A DNA stretch of 64,000 bases from NCBI GenBank assembly GCA_031425525.1, contig JANPJM010000026.1, positions 1 through 64,000 of the forward strand, in the 5' to 3' direction. This DNA comes from JANNMJ01 sp031425525. GTDB lineage: Bacteria > Bacteroidota > Bacteroidia > Cytophagales > Hymenobacteraceae. Of this stretch, positions 34,337-43,787 are shown one piece after another. Every line of letters begins with the position of its first letter. Positions within the stretch are counted from its first letter, which is position 1. The notes below the pieces were generated by a model. That model had not been told where the DNA came from. It did no database searches and saw only the letters and a list, made by a program, of their open reading frames with translations. A program made the translations under genes and the position numbers.

Positions 34337-36844
34337 TTACGGCCGCGCTACCACGAGCCGCGCGGTGGTCGGGCGGCGCGCCGGGTTGGCTACCGTCACG
34401 GCATAGAAACCGGTGGGCCACGCGCGCACATCCAAGCGTACGGGGCGGGCATCGGTGAGCGGGAGGCTCGCTACCACGCGGCCCACGGCGTCGTGAACGG
34501 TGAGGATGGTGCCGGACTCAGGCGCCGTGCCGAGTGCTACGGTAACGGCATCGGCCGCTGGGTTGGGATACACTTGGAAAGCGTTGACAGGCAGTTGCGG
34601 CGCGAATCCAGTAGGCGTCACGAGTTGCTCGACGCGCACATCATCGATGTACAGCCCATCGTATTCGTTCTGAAAATCGGCGCCGACGGCAAAGCGAACC
34701 AGAATTTGCTGCCCCGCAAAATCATCGAGATTGACGCGCTCCCGGAGCCAGGAGAGTTGGAAACCGTCGTAAATCGGCTCTCCGGGGCGCTGAAAATCGT
34801 TGCCGGGTCGCGTGTAGCGCCCACACAGGGCTTGCCAGGTGCTGCCATTATCATCGGAGACGAGTACCTGCGCGTAATCGAATCGCGTTTCGATGGCCCA
34901 ACGCGCCCAAAAAGTCAGCTCGGCGTGGCTGGCGTTGCGTAAATCGATGCGCTGCGCCGTGGTGATGGTGGATTCCTGTCCGCCGGAATAATTGCCGAAC
35001 GGGGAGTCGGTCAGCGACGCCGGGGCCGATTGAAACGTGCTGTTATCCACGTCCCAGCCGCTGGCACTCGCCCAGCCGGTGAGCGATGAGGCATTTGACG
35101 CAAACGCCACCGTGGGTGTGCCGAAAACCCTGCTGATGGTGTCGCGGCGGGTAAACAGGCCGTTGCTCACGCTCAGTACATACCGCACGGTTTGCCCGAT
35201 GCGCACCGAACCCGGCAACGTAAGCGAAATGGAATCGAGGCGTTCCTGCCGTACGCTCGTGAGCGAGTAGATTTTGTTCGGCCCGGCCGTGCCCAGGCCA
35301 CCCAGCGGCGTCAGGCTGACGGTGTACGTTCCCGGCGTTTTCAAGCCAAGTTGTTTGATGGAATAGCGCGCGAACGCCGCGCGCTGCCGCACGAAGCGCG
35401 GCGAGGCATCGGTCAGCACGGCATCGGCGAGCAGCAGCCGGGCGGCGTCGAGGTTGCGCGTCAGGTTTTCGTGGCACAGCGGCTGAATGCGGCTCGCGGG
35501 CGGCCAAAAGCCTTCCGATGCCTGCCCAACCTCCGGCGTAAACGTAAACGCCCGTGGCTTGGAACCCTGCACCGTGGAATACTGCCAGTCGTTGGCGTCG
35601 CCGTTGGTTACGTAGCCCAATACTTGGTTGCAGGTGCCGAAGGTGTAGCGGTCGTCGCGGGTGAGCCAGCGGCCGTAGTCGGTAAACTGCGCCGAATCAG
35701 GTGTATACACGTTCGGCGCATAGCCATATGGGTAAATGAACACATTGCCGAACGAGTGATAGTTGAGGACGACTTGAAAGGCGTGCTGAAGCGAAAAATC
35801 GCGTACGGCCTGTGTTTCCGGCTCCGAAAATGCGTTCTGCCCCCGAAAAACATCGCTGAACCCACTCGGCGAAGACCCAATATCGTCGAGCCCCCAGTTA
35901 GCGGAATAATTACGGTTCAGGTCGATGCCGGTGGAGCCGTCGAGATTATCGTGACGGTTTTTGCGCCACATGCCGCCGCCGAAGGGGTTGGTCGTTTCGT
36001 TATAGATGTACCCATCGGGGTTGACGCACGGCATGAAGTACAGCTCCGTGTTATCCACGATGGCGCGCACATCGGGGTTGGTCGCGTAGTTTTCGAGCAG
36101 ATAATACATATAGTACAGCATCTGCGCCACCGACATCGGCTCCCGCGCGTGGTGAACGGCGTTGTAGAGCATTTCCGGCTCCGGTTCGTTCACGTTGGGG
36201 TTGTCGGAGATTTTCACCCAGTAAACCGGCCGGCCTTCCTCGGTGAGCCCCGCCCCGGTGGGCTGTTTGACGGTAATCAGATTCGGCCAGCGCAGCCGCA
36301 TCGAGTCGAGTTTTTGCAAAATCTCATCATAGGTGAAAAAGCCACCCATTGAACCTAGCCGAAATCTGGCGGGCACCGGGTAGGCCATTCGTGCATCGCA
36401 CGTCAAGCCCGATTGTACCCGTGCCGCCCCCGTGCTGCCGTCCGCGCGCTTGGTGGGTTCATTCTGCTGGCGGTAGTGCGCCTGCACATCGGCAATCAGT
36501 ACATCGCACCGGCGGCCGGCGGCGCGTAACGTCGCCAGTTCATCCGCCGAAAAATCAGACGTAAACCACACGCCCACTTTGCTTTCGCCGTGGTCGGTGG
36601 CGACGCCTAACGCGGCCAGTTCCCGTAACCCTTGCGGGCCGAGCCACACCCGTACGCGGCTGTACGCGCCCTCTGGCGCCGCCTGAAGCGTAAGCTCCGG
36701 CAGGGGCGGCGGGTGCGGCAACAAATTCTGCGGCTGCGCCACCGCCGAACCCGTTTGCAGACCCAAAACAGTCGCTACTACCGCGCTCAACCAAACGCGC
36801 CGCGATGATGCTAACACGACAGAAACACAGGATGAAAACGGCAT
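34337..36844 (-). CDS. M14 zinc carboxypeptidase with T9SS sorting domain
   Basis: Protein of 835 residues, secreted. Signal peptide about 1-36. The peptidase M14 domain (about 170-480) has HHAREP for two zinc ligands (His and Glu), LNYHSFGNVFIYPYG for the third (His), GIDLNRNYSANW for substrate carboxylate binding, and TFTPEVG with the catalytic Glu. Two beta-sandwich-like regions follow, one with a Trp-rich carbohydrate/jelly-roll look (HAELTFWARWAIETRFDYAQ). The C-terminal sorting domain is FQVYPNPAADAVTVALG and GFYAVTVANPARRPT. Released or surface-held by T9SS; substrate specificity not readable. Confidence 0.93.
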   Translation of the reverse strand: MPFSSCVSVVLASSRRVWLSAVVATVLGLQTGSAVAQPQNLLPHPPPLPELTLQAAPEGAYSRVRVWLGPQGLRELAALGVATDHGESKVGVWFTSDFSADELATLRAAGRRCDVLIADVQAHYRQQNEPTKRADGSTGAARVQSGLTCDARMAYPVPARFRLGSMGGFFTYDEILQKLDSMRLRWPNLITVKQPTGAGLTEEGRPVYWVKISDNPNVNEPEPEMLYNAVHHAREPMSVAQMLYYMYYLLENYATNPDVRAIVDNTELYFMPCVNPDGYIYNETTNPFGGGMWRKNRHDNLDGSTGIDLNRNYSANWGLDDIGSSPSGFSDVFRGQNAFSEPETQAVRDFSLQHAFQVVLNYHSFGNVFIYPYGYAPNVYTPDSAQFTDYGRWLTRDDRYTFGTCNQVLGYVTNGDANDWQYSTVQGSKPRAFTFTPEVGQASEGFWPPASRIQPLCHENLTRNLDAARLLLADAVLTDASPRFVRQRAAFARYSIKQLGLKTPGTYTVSLTPLGGLGTAGPNKIYSLTSVRQERLDSISLTLPGSVRIGQTVRYVLSVSNGLFTRRDTISRVFGTPTVAFASNASSLTGWASASGWDVDNSTFQSAPASLTDSPFGNYSGGQESTITTAQRIDLRNASHAELTFWARWAIETRFDYAQVLVSDDNGSTWQALCGRYTRPGNDFQRPGEPIYDGFQLSWLRERVNLDDFAGQQILVRFAVGADFQNEYDGLYIDDVRVEQLVTPTGFAPQLPVNAFQVYPNPAADAVTVALGTAPESGTILTVHDAVGRVVASLPLTDARPVRLDVRAWPTGFYAVTVANPARRPTTARLVVARP

Positions 36845-36975
36845 AATTGTCGAAGGCTAATTGCGTGAATATGAGTTACCCAAAAGTACACCCGTAGCAC
36901 GCATCGATTCTTGGGCCGACCTTTGCGCCGACGTCGCTCGAAAGTTCGCCGTAATTTTACCGCACTTGCCGGTCT

Positions 36976-38043
36976 ATGAATTTGACTCCTACTGATCTTC
37001 GTCTGCTGCTCGCGTTTAGCTGGGCGTTTCTGGTCGCCATCTTCGCCGTGCCCTCGATCATTCGGATCGCGCACCAGAAAAATATGCTCGACCAGCCCAA
37101 TGGGCGCACAGTGCATGTCTCTCTCACCCCACGTTTGGGCGGGGTGGCAGTGTACGCAGGCTTTTTGTCGGCCCTGACCATCTTCGCGCCCTTACAAAAC
37201 GGGTTGCAGGAGCTGCTGGCGGGCTGTACCGTGCTGTTTTTCATTGGGTTGAAAGATGACTTGGTGAGCGTTTCGCCCTTCAAAAAATTCGTCGCGCAAC
37301 TGCTGGCAACCGGCATCGTGATGTTTATGGCCGATGTGCGCGTCACGAGTTTCCACGGCATTTTCGGCATTCACGAACTGCCGATGGGCTTGAGCTACGC
37401 ATTCACTTTCGTCGTGATCGTGGGCGTCACCAACGCCATTAACCTAATCGACGGACTCGACGGCCTGGCGGGCTCCCTGACGGTCATCATGACCACCATA
37501 TTCGGCGCCTATTTCTACCGGTACGGCGGCAGTACGTACGGCAACTATGCTTTCGTGGCGATGTGCCTGGTGGGTGGAATGCTCGGTTTTTTGCGCTACA
37601 ACTTCCACCGGGCCACCATTTTTATGGGGGATACCGGGTCGTTGGTTTGCGGTTTCATCGTGTCGGTACTCGCCATTGAGTTCATCGAACTGCACCCCGC
37701 CGGCGATGCGTCGCCGTCGGTGGCGCTCGGCATCCTGTTCGTGCCGCTTTTTGACACGTTGCGCGTCTCGGTTATCCGGGTGCTGAATGGGCAGTCGCCG
37801 TTTGCCCCCGACAAAAACCATGTGCATCATCGTATCCTCGCGATGGGTTTCAAGCAGATGAGCACCGTCATCATTCTCGGCGCCCTCTCCCTAACGGTAA
37901 GCTTGTTCGTGGTGGCATTCTTCCACCTCGGCAACTTGATGCTCATCGCGGCGCTTGGGCTTATCTCGTTGATGCTGAGTGCTGTACTTGGCGTATACCA
38001 CGGCCGTATCCGGCAGCGCGTAGCCGCCACCCCCGACGAGTAA
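36976..38043 (+). CDS. MraY/WecA-type polyprenyl-phosphate GlcNAc-1-phosphate transferase
   Basis: Protein of 355 residues with about ten membrane segments. The MraY/WecA motifs are GLKDDLVS (Asp pair), NLIDGLDGLAG (catalytic DGLDGL), MGDTGSLVCG and the HIH-like DKNHVHHRIL. Members start polysaccharide synthesis by moving a sugar phosphate from a UDP-sugar to undecaprenyl phosphate. The conserved N-terminal HVSLTPRLGG motif is also present. The surface-polysaccharide genes at 6261-9661 and 50765-57133 could use its product. Sugar specificity (GlcNAc or another HexNAc) is inferred from the family, not seen. Confidence 0.92.
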   Translation: MNLTPTDLRLLLAFSWAFLVAIFAVPSIIRIAHQKNMLDQPNGRTVHVSLTPRLGGVAVYAGFLSALTIFAPLQNGLQELLAGCTVLFFIGLKDDLVSVSPFKKFVAQLLATGIVMFMADVRVTSFHGIFGIHELPMGLSYAFTFVVIVGVTNAINLIDGLDGLAGSLTVIMTTIFGAYFYRYGGSTYGNYAFVAMCLVGGMLGFLRYNFHRATIFMGDTGSLVCGFIVSVLAIEFIELHPAGDASPSVALGILFVPLFDTLRVSVIRVLNGQSPFAPDKNHVHHRILAMGFKQMSTVIILGALSLTVSLFVVAFFHLGNLMLIAALGLISLMLSAVLGVYHGRIRQRVAATPDE

Positions 38044-38134
38044 ATCAGCGCCGCTTTCGCGGCAGCGCAGCGTGGTACCAACTAGAGCCCAGCGGCCGGC
38101 ATCGCTAGCCAGCCTAAACCGCCGCAGCCCGTGG

Positions 38135-39325
38135 ATGCCGCCGCGCGTTGCGTGGGCCATTGCGCTACTGCTGGGGTTATGGCTGCAGTCTGCCACGGCT
38201 GTTTACGGGCAACGCCGTCTGCTGGCGCCGCCCGTCCCGCGCGAAACCCTGGGCACTGCCTGGCTGTGGCTCGACGACGCCTCCGGCACTTTTCGGCCGT
38301 TCGTGGCGGGCAGCACGCCGCCGCAACGGGTGCTGTACCACCGGCTGCCGGCGTTGCCGACGCGGCTAAATACTCGCTCGGCGGCGTGGCTGGTGCGCGT
38401 GCGCGCCCGCGGCGGTCAGTGCATCTTCGCCGATAACGCGTTATTGTTTAACGCGCCCACTTCAGGTACTTACCAACTCGACCTGGCGCCTGTGGCGCGC
38501 CGCCATCCGGGGGCATTACTCGCAGTTTGGCACCCGACAGCCCCCGCCGACCCGGCTATTTTCCTGCCTCCCGGTTCGGCATCACCGGTGGCGGCTACGG
38601 TCGTGGCGGGCGGGCGAATGCTACCTCGCCCACTCGTGCCCGCCGACGTAAACCGCAACGTATTCATCGTGTTGCTTTTGCTCGTGGGGCTGCTCTACGG
38701 CACGCTCCGCACGGTTTTCGGCATCAGTCTGAGCCGGTTTTTGCGCCTCGAACTCGCTACGCGGCAGGGCGGCGAAGTGCGCTTGGCGGTGGGGGCGCTG
38801 CCGAGTACGTCGCTCACGGCACTGTTTGGGTTTGGTTTCGCTTTCTCGTTTGCGCTGCTGATTGTCGTCGTGCAGTCAAATTTCGAGTCGGCGGTCGTGC
38901 TGCGCAACCTTTTCCCGCTCACCGATGCCGACATCCTGCTGCGCGTGGGCCTGTATACGGGGCTCGTAGTAGCGTTCGTGCTGCTGCGGTTCGTGTTTCT
39001 GAGCGTCGTCGGTTACGTCTTCGACCTCACCGCCCTCGTCGGCATCCAATACGCGGCGTTCGTCAGAACACTACTGCTCGCCGGGGCATACATCCCGCCG
39101 ACGGTGCTGTTGCATTTGGTCATCGCGTCGCAGGCGCCCACCGCCGCCCGCCGGTTATCCGACTTGCTGCTCGCCTTGTTGCTGCTCGCGGTGGTGGTGC
39201 GCGCCGTGTGGGCGGTTCGGGCGCGCTATCCCCTGCTCAACCTGCACTTGTTTGCGTACCTTTGTGCTACTGAAGTGATTCCCTTCCTCGTGCTGTTTCG
39301 GTTGATCGTCTCGCCCTTGTTTTGA
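38135..39325 (+). CDS. DUF4271 family membrane protein
   Basis: Protein of 396 residues. A signal-like segment lies near 8-26, with a soluble proline-rich domain to about 165. Six or seven membrane helices follow, several conserved in DUF4271 (ALFGFGFAFSFALLIVVVQS, VLLRFVFLSVVGYVFDLTAL). Function unknown. In Bacteroidota this gene commonly precedes hemD, as it does here. ATG 38135 is chosen over the GTG at 38072, which would put 21 unrelated residues before the signal. Confidence 0.82.
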   Translation: MPPRVAWAIALLLGLWLQSATAVYGQRRLLAPPVPRETLGTAWLWLDDASGTFRPFVAGSTPPQRVLYHRLPALPTRLNTRSAAWLVRVRARGGQCIFADNALLFNAPTSGTYQLDLAPVARRHPGALLAVWHPTAPADPAIFLPPGSASPVAATVVAGGRMLPRPLVPADVNRNVFIVLLLLVGLLYGTLRTVFGISLSRFLRLELATRQGGEVRLAVGALPSTSLTALFGFGFAFSFALLIVVVQSNFESAVVLRNLFPLTDADILLRVGLYTGLVVAFVLLRFVFLSVVGYVFDLTALVGIQYAAFVRTLLLAGAYIPPTVLLHLVIASQAPTAARRLSDLLLALLLLAVVVRAVWAVRARYPLLNLHLFAYLCATEVIPFLVLFRLIVSPLF

Positions 39326-39450
39326 TTTCGCTTCGGGCAGCCCCGCCCCGAATTGTGGTTCGGAGCGGGGCTGCGTGCCGTTTGGTGTACCAGCCAGCAT
39401 TTTTTTACCTCGCCTATACTCCTCCTCTACTCCGTCCTTCATTCGTGAAA

Positions 39451-40263
39451 ATGGCTGCAAACGCCGAATCGACCAGCGCCGCGCCGCAGCGGCCCTTCCC
39501 CCGCATTACCAGCCTTCTCGTTACCCAGCCCAAACCGGCCGGCGACGTTTCTCCTTATTTCACGATTGCGCAGAAGTACGGTGTAAAGGTTGATTTCCGC
39601 GAGTTCATTCAAATTGAGCCCGTCACGTACAAGGAATTTCGGCGCGATAAGATCAATCCGCTCGCCTTCACGGCCATCATCTTCACTAGCCGCAACGCAG
39701 TCGATCACTTCTTCCGCATTTGCGCCGAAGCCCGCATCGAGATGCCCGCCGAGATGAAGTATTTCTGCATCTCCGATCAGACGGCCTATTACCTCCAGAA
39801 GTATATCACGCTGCGGAAACGCAAATTGTTCGTGGGCGAAAAAACCGCCAGTGACCTCTTCGACGTGATGAAAAAGCATAAGACGGAGAAATTTCTCTTC
39901 CCGTGTTCCAACATTCGGAAGAACGATATTCCGGATTTTATGCGGGCCAACAACCTCAATTTCACGGAAGCCATCGTGTACCGAACCGTCGCCAGCGACT
40001 TGTCGGATCTGGCAGAAGTCAAATATGACTGCATTGCCTTCTTCTCGCCTTCCGGGATCAGTTCGCTGTTCGTCAATTTCCCTGATTTTCAGCAGAATGA
40101 GACGCGAATCGCGGCTTTCGGCCCTACTACGGCGCAGGCCGTACTCGACGCCGGCCTTCGCCTCGACATCGAAGCACCTCATCCTAACGCCCCATCCATG
40201 ACGGGCGCCATCGAGCGGTACATCATCGAACACAGCCCCGATACGGAGGCTAAAAAACGCTGA
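39451..40263 (+). CDS. hemD: Uroporphyrinogen-III synthase
   Basis: Protein of 270 residues, the usual Bacteroidota form with a short N-terminal extension. Cyclises hydroxymethylbilane to uroporphyrinogen III in haem synthesis. Recognisable blocks are SLLVTQPKPAGDVSPY, IIFTSRNAVDHFF, VYRTVASDLSDL, IAFFSPSGISSLFVNF and IAAFGPTTAQAVLDAGL. Sequence conservation is low in this family and the assignment partly rests on position after DUF4271. ATG 39451 is preferred; GTG 39445 is possible. Followed about 160 bases later by porP/sprF. Confidence 0.92.
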   Translation: MAANAESTSAAPQRPFPRITSLLVTQPKPAGDVSPYFTIAQKYGVKVDFREFIQIEPVTYKEFRRDKINPLAFTAIIFTSRNAVDHFFRICAEARIEMPAEMKYFCISDQTAYYLQKYITLRKRKLFVGEKTASDLFDVMKKHKTEKFLFPCSNIRKNDIPDFMRANNLNFTEAIVYRTVASDLSDLAEVKYDCIAFFSPSGISSLFVNFPDFQQNETRIAAFGPTTAQAVLDAGLRLDIEAPHPNAPSMTGAIERYIIEHSPDTEAKKR

Positions 40264-40335
40264 TCCCGCGCGCTGCCCCCCCGACGATTGCGTGAATTGT
40301 AGCCCACGGCGTAGAAAATAATCCGCGCTTCTGCC

Positions 40336-40343
40336 TACATTTG
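40336..40343 (+). promoter_or_regulatory. -7 element upstream of porP/sprF
   Basis: TACATTTG matches TAnnTTTG exactly and lies 77 bases before the porP ATG. No TTG was seen at the usual -33 distance, so support is partial. Confidence 0.4.
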
Positions 40344-40420
40344 AAGCCGCTGTCGGTGAGCTTCTGCCACCGCACTATCTTCTTCACCAGTCGCCTCCTT
40401 TATTCCCGCACCCTCGCATC

Positions 40421-41392
40421 ATGCAGAAACGCCTACTTCTGGCCACCGGCCTGCTCGCGCTGGCCTTTGGCGCTAACGCCCAGCAACAGCCTCAGTTCAG
40501 CCATTACGGCTTCAACGGGATGTTTCTCAGCCCGGCGTACGCAGGCATCACCAACCGTCCGGAGTTCACCTTTCTCGGTCGTTACCAATACGCCGGTTAC
40601 ACGGCGGCCTTCAACGATAAAGGCGGCTCGCCGCAAACGTTCATGCTGACCGGCTCGCTGCCCGTAGCAGCTATCGGTGGCGGCTTGGGCTTGGGCGTTT
40701 ACCGCGATGAAATCGGGGCTACCAAAACGCTCAGCGCGCAGGTTTCGTACTCCTACCACATCAAAATGAATTCCGGTAAGCTCGGAATCGGGGTACAAGG
40801 TATTTTCAATAATATCAGCAAAGGTGAATACCGCGCAAAGGATGCCGGCGATCCCAATGTGCCCTTCAACTCCTCCGACCGTAAGTTCGATGCCGGTGCC
40901 GGCTTGTGGTATCAGGGCGAAAATCTTTATGTTGGGTTGGGTGTCAATAATCTCCTCGGTGCCGAATACCAGTTCGCTGCTGTAGATGCCGGAAAGAACA
41001 AAGCCAAAGTCTTAGCGGAGCGTCACGCGTATTTGACCACAGGCTATAATTTCGATATCTCGGAGTCGTTTGTCCTCACCCCAACCGCCATCGCCAAGAT
41101 GGACTTTGCGGGTGCTGGCGAAAGCCTCTCTTTTGAAGTGGGCGCGCGCGGCACGTTCAACGACCGTTTTTGGGGTGGCGTGGGCTACCGTCACGAGGAA
41201 GCCGCTACCGGCTTGGCGGGCATTGCCTTCGGCAAAAACAACATGATGCGCGTCGGCTACTCCTTCGATCTGGTGGTATTCGATCCAGAAGCCCGTACCC
41301 GCAGTTCGCACGAGATCATGCTTTCGTTACGTTTGCCGGAGCCGGTCATGCGCATCCGTCCAGCCATTCGTACTCCGCGGTATAGCTTCTAA
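40421..41392 (+). CDS. PorP/SprF family type IX secretion membrane protein
   Basis: Protein of 323 residues. Signal peptide 1-20 (LLATGLLALAFGANAQ). The family motif QPQFSHYGFNGMFLSPAYAG (about 23-42) is the hallmark of PorP/SprF outer-membrane beta-barrels. The remainder is alternating amphipathic strands (TKTLSAQVSYSYHIK, GNSV-like turns) and an end with RTRSSHEIMLSLRLP. PorP/SprF proteins help T9SS or gliding adhesins attach to or cross the outer membrane. It stands directly before gldK-gldN, a common arrangement. A hairpin at 41460-41499 separates it from gldK. Confidence 0.93.
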   Translation: MQKRLLLATGLLALAFGANAQQQPQFSHYGFNGMFLSPAYAGITNRPEFTFLGRYQYAGYTAAFNDKGGSPQTFMLTGSLPVAAIGGGLGLGVYRDEIGATKTLSAQVSYSYHIKMNSGKLGIGVQGIFNNISKGEYRAKDAGDPNVPFNSSDRKFDAGAGLWYQGENLYVGLGVNNLLGAEYQFAAVDAGKNKAKVLAERHAYLTTGYNFDISESFVLTPTAIAKMDFAGAGESLSFEVGARGTFNDRFWGGVGYRHEEAATGLAGIAFGKNNMMRVGYSFDLVVFDPEARTRSSHEIMLSLRLPEPVMRIRPAIRTPRYSF

Positions 41393-41459
41393 AGCATCCT
41401 TCGCGTGAACCTTTTACGAAAGGGCACGGTATAGCGCACGTTAGGGTGTGCGCCCATGG

Positions 41460-41499
41460 CAGCGGCTGGCTTCGTTTTCAACATACGAAGCAACCGCTG
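41460..41499. terminator. Imperfect hairpin between porP and gldK
   Basis: cagcggctggcttcg pairs with cgaagcaaccgctg around an 11-nt loop. There is no clear T-run. The rest of 41393-41682 holds the gldK promoter and nothing else recognised. Confidence 0.5.
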
Positions 41500-41584
41500 T
41501 CTTGCGTTACGCCGGTGTTCACCGGGCATAATGACCGTGTTCGTCGAGTAAAATTGCCGATTCGGCAGGTTAAGCGGTTTTGGG

Positions 41585-41617
41585 TTTGAAAGTCTGTCGT
41601 TTAGCGCGTTAATTTTG
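41585..41617 (+). promoter_or_regulatory. Promoter of gldK (-33 and -7 elements)
   Basis: A TTTG at about 41585-41588 and a -7 TAATTTTG at 41610-41617 are 21 nt apart, matching the Bacteroidota sigma-A consensus. The GTG at 41617 is therefore unlikely to be the gldK start; transcription would begin just after it and leave a leader of about 60 bases to ATG 41683. Confidence 0.6.
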
Positions 41618-41682
41618 TGTCCTCAAAAAAAGTAGTTTCTACTCCGGTCGTCCAGCACCACGGGCAACCTCTCCTCCGTAAA

Positions 41683-42711
41683 ATGAAAAAACTCGCTTCC
41701 TTGTCCCTCCTCGCTTTCACGGCCGGCCTGCTCGGGGCTTGCGGTGGCTTTGGCCACGGGCCGCAAGGCGACCTGACGGGAGCCGAGGACCGGCCAATCT
41801 TTAATTCGCAAGCCGTTCCCTACGGAATGGTGCCTTGCCCCGGCGGGACGTTCCATATGGGGCAGACCGACGAGGACATCGCGGCGTCGATGACCAACAT
41901 GAACAAGCAGGTCACGATTGGCGGGTTCTACATGGATGAGACCGAAATCACGAACAACGAGTACCGTCAGTTCATGGACGTTATTCGGCAGGACTCAATG
42001 GAGGCACTGGGCCAGGAGTACGTGATGTCGGAGTTGTACCCGGATACTACCGTGTGGGTGCGCGATTTTACGTACCACATGGGCGACCCCATGATGGAGT
42101 ACTACTACACGCACCCCGCCTTTGATGACTACCCCGTGGTGGGCGTCGATTGGTTCGCGGCGCAGTACTTCTGCAAATGGCGCACAAAATTCAAGAACCA
42201 GTTTCAGGTCGATAACGAGTTGGCGCCGTTGCCTAACTTCCGTCTTCCGTCGGAAGCAGAGTGGGAGTATGCCGCGCGCGGTGGCCGCGATTTGGCCACG
42301 TACCCGTGGGGCGGCCCCTATCTGCGTAATATCAAAGGCTGCATGCTGGCCAATTTTAAGCCGGGCCGGGGCGATTATTACAGCGACGGTTTCTCGTATA
42401 CCGCTCCCGTTGGCGCGTTCTTCCCCAACGATTTCGGCCTATACGATATGGCCGGCAACGTAGCCGAATGGTGCGAAGATGCCTATTACGAGGCTTCCGT
42501 ACCGGTAGTGTGGGACTTGAACCCCACTTATTTCAATGATAACGAGCCTCGCAAAATGGTGCGTGGTGGTTCGTGGAAGGATATTCCGTATTTCTTGGAG
42601 ACAGGAACGCGAAACTTTGAGTATCAGGACTCTGCCCGTTCGTACATCGGCTTTCGTTGCGCGATGATCTACCTCGGACGGTCGTCGGGCTCTGAATTTG
42701 GCGGCCAGTAA
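41683..42711 (+). CDS. gldK: Gliding motility/T9SS lipoprotein GldK
   Basis: Protein of 342 residues, shorter than the well-studied GldK (over 450). A lipoprotein signal ends LLAFTAGLLGAC. The rest is one formylglycine-generating-enzyme/SUMF1-like domain: PGGTFHMGQTDEDIAAS, VTIGGFYMDETEITNNEYR, RLPSEAEWEYAARGG, DMAGNVAEWCEDAYYE and VRGGSWKD. GldK/PorK forms the periplasmic ring with GldN under the outer membrane. ATG 41683 is chosen because it starts the lipoprotein signal and follows the promoter. First gene of gldKLMN. Confidence 0.95.
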   Translation: MKKLASLSLLAFTAGLLGACGGFGHGPQGDLTGAEDRPIFNSQAVPYGMVPCPGGTFHMGQTDEDIAASMTNMNKQVTIGGFYMDETEITNNEYRQFMDVIRQDSMEALGQEYVMSELYPDTTVWVRDFTYHMGDPMMEYYYTHPAFDDYPVVGVDWFAAQYFCKWRTKFKNQFQVDNELAPLPNFRLPSEAEWEYAARGGRDLATYPWGGPYLRNIKGCMLANFKPGRGDYYSDGFSYTAPVGAFFPNDFGLYDMAGNVAEWCEDAYYEASVPVVWDLNPTYFNDNEPRKMVRGGSWKDIPYFLETGTRNFEYQDSARSYIGFRCAMIYLGRSSGSEFGGQ

Positions 42712-42743
42712 GCCACACTGTTGCGAATTTTTAAAGAATTCGC

Positions 42744-42776
42744 TTGCCAACTGACGAATTTTTCTTGCTAACTTTG
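42744..42776 (+). promoter_or_regulatory. Promoter of gldL
   Basis: TTG at 42744-42746 and TAACTTTG at 42769-42776, 22 nt apart, match the Bacteroidota promoter consensus well. It lies after the gldK stop, so gldLMN may be transcribed separately as well as with gldK. Confidence 0.6.
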
Positions 42777-42924
42777 GGGGCGGCCGGACTTGTTCGGCCG
42801 CCCGCTGTTTTCGTTTGGCTCACCATTTCCTTGTTTAAATCGCGCTGGGCTATCCGAGCGCACCAACACCTTCCCGTTTTCACTTCAGTCTTCACTTTCA
42901 CGAATCCCAACCCCCCACACCACA

Positions 42925-43719
42925 ATGGCTAAGAAGGAAAAGAGCTTTCTCTACGACGTGGCGATGCCCAAAGTTTACGGTCTTGGCGCCGCCGTCGTTA
43001 TCATCGGCGCACTGTTCAAGATTCAACACTGGGACGGCGCCGATATTATGCTCATCGTGGGGCTGGGCACGGAAGCCCTGATTTTCGCACTCAGCGCATT
43101 TCAGCCCGTCCCGCACGAGCCACAGTGGGATTTGGTGTACCCGCAGCTTGCCGATGATTACGCTGGGGGTGCTGCCGGTTCGCTGGAAGAAAGCAACGGC
43201 ACGGGCCTGACCCGCAAACTCGACGATATGCTGAAAGATGCCAACGTCACGCCCACGACGATTAATTCGCTCGGCGACGGTCTGCGCCGCTTGAGCGATT
43301 CGACGGAGAAAATGGCTGATCTCGGCGACGCTACCGTTGCGACGCAGGATTACACGACCAAAATCCGTAACGCCTCGTCGTCGCTGGAACGCATCAACGA
43401 AGCTTATTCTTCGACGGTAGAAGCTATGTCGCAAATGGCGGCTGCTTCAGCCGATGCCCGTGAGTACCACGAGCAGGTGCAGAACATTACCAAAAATCTG
43501 GCGGCCCTCAACGCCGTGTACGAGATGGAGCTTTCGGATGCCAACAAGCATATGAGCTCGCTCAACAAATTCTACGGCACGCTCAGCGTGGCCATGGAAA
43601 ACATGGTAGACGCCAGCAAAGACACCGAGCAGTTCAAGACGGAAGTCAGCAAGCTCACCGGCAACCTGCACTCGTTGAACACGGTGTACGGCAACATGCT
43701 GAACGCCATGCGCGCGTAA
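42925..43719 (+). CDS. gldL: Gliding motility/T9SS inner-membrane protein GldL
   Basis: Protein of 264 residues. Two membrane helices at about 17-33 (GLGAAVVIIGALFKI) and 37-58 hold the family Glu in GLGTEALIFALSAF. A long cytoplasmic, coiled-coil-like region follows, with TEKMADLGDATVATQDYTTK and SLERINEAYSSTVEAMSQM. GldL and GldM form the proton-driven rotary motor of the T9SS and gliding apparatus. ATG 42925 is chosen; the upstream in-frame residues from 42790 have no homology. gldM begins 68 bases after the stop. Confidence 0.95.
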   Translation: MAKKEKSFLYDVAMPKVYGLGAAVVIIGALFKIQHWDGADIMLIVGLGTEALIFALSAFQPVPHEPQWDLVYPQLADDYAGGAAGSLEESNGTGLTRKLDDMLKDANVTPTTINSLGDGLRRLSDSTEKMADLGDATVATQDYTTKIRNASSSLERINEAYSSTVEAMSQMAAASADAREYHEQVQNITKNLAALNAVYEMELSDANKHMSSLNKFYGTLSVAMENMVDASKDTEQFKTEVSKLTGNLHSLNTVYGNMLNAMRA

Positions 43720-43787
43720 GCGGCATTCGCGTTAGATTACCCGGTAGGCGCAGTTTTCGACAACGCAGCTTCAACTGAAACTCTGAA

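Noticed and set aside
35192..36352. 386-residue ORF antisense to the M14 peptidase
   Set aside because: No homology features; the opposite strand carries zinc-ligand motifs.
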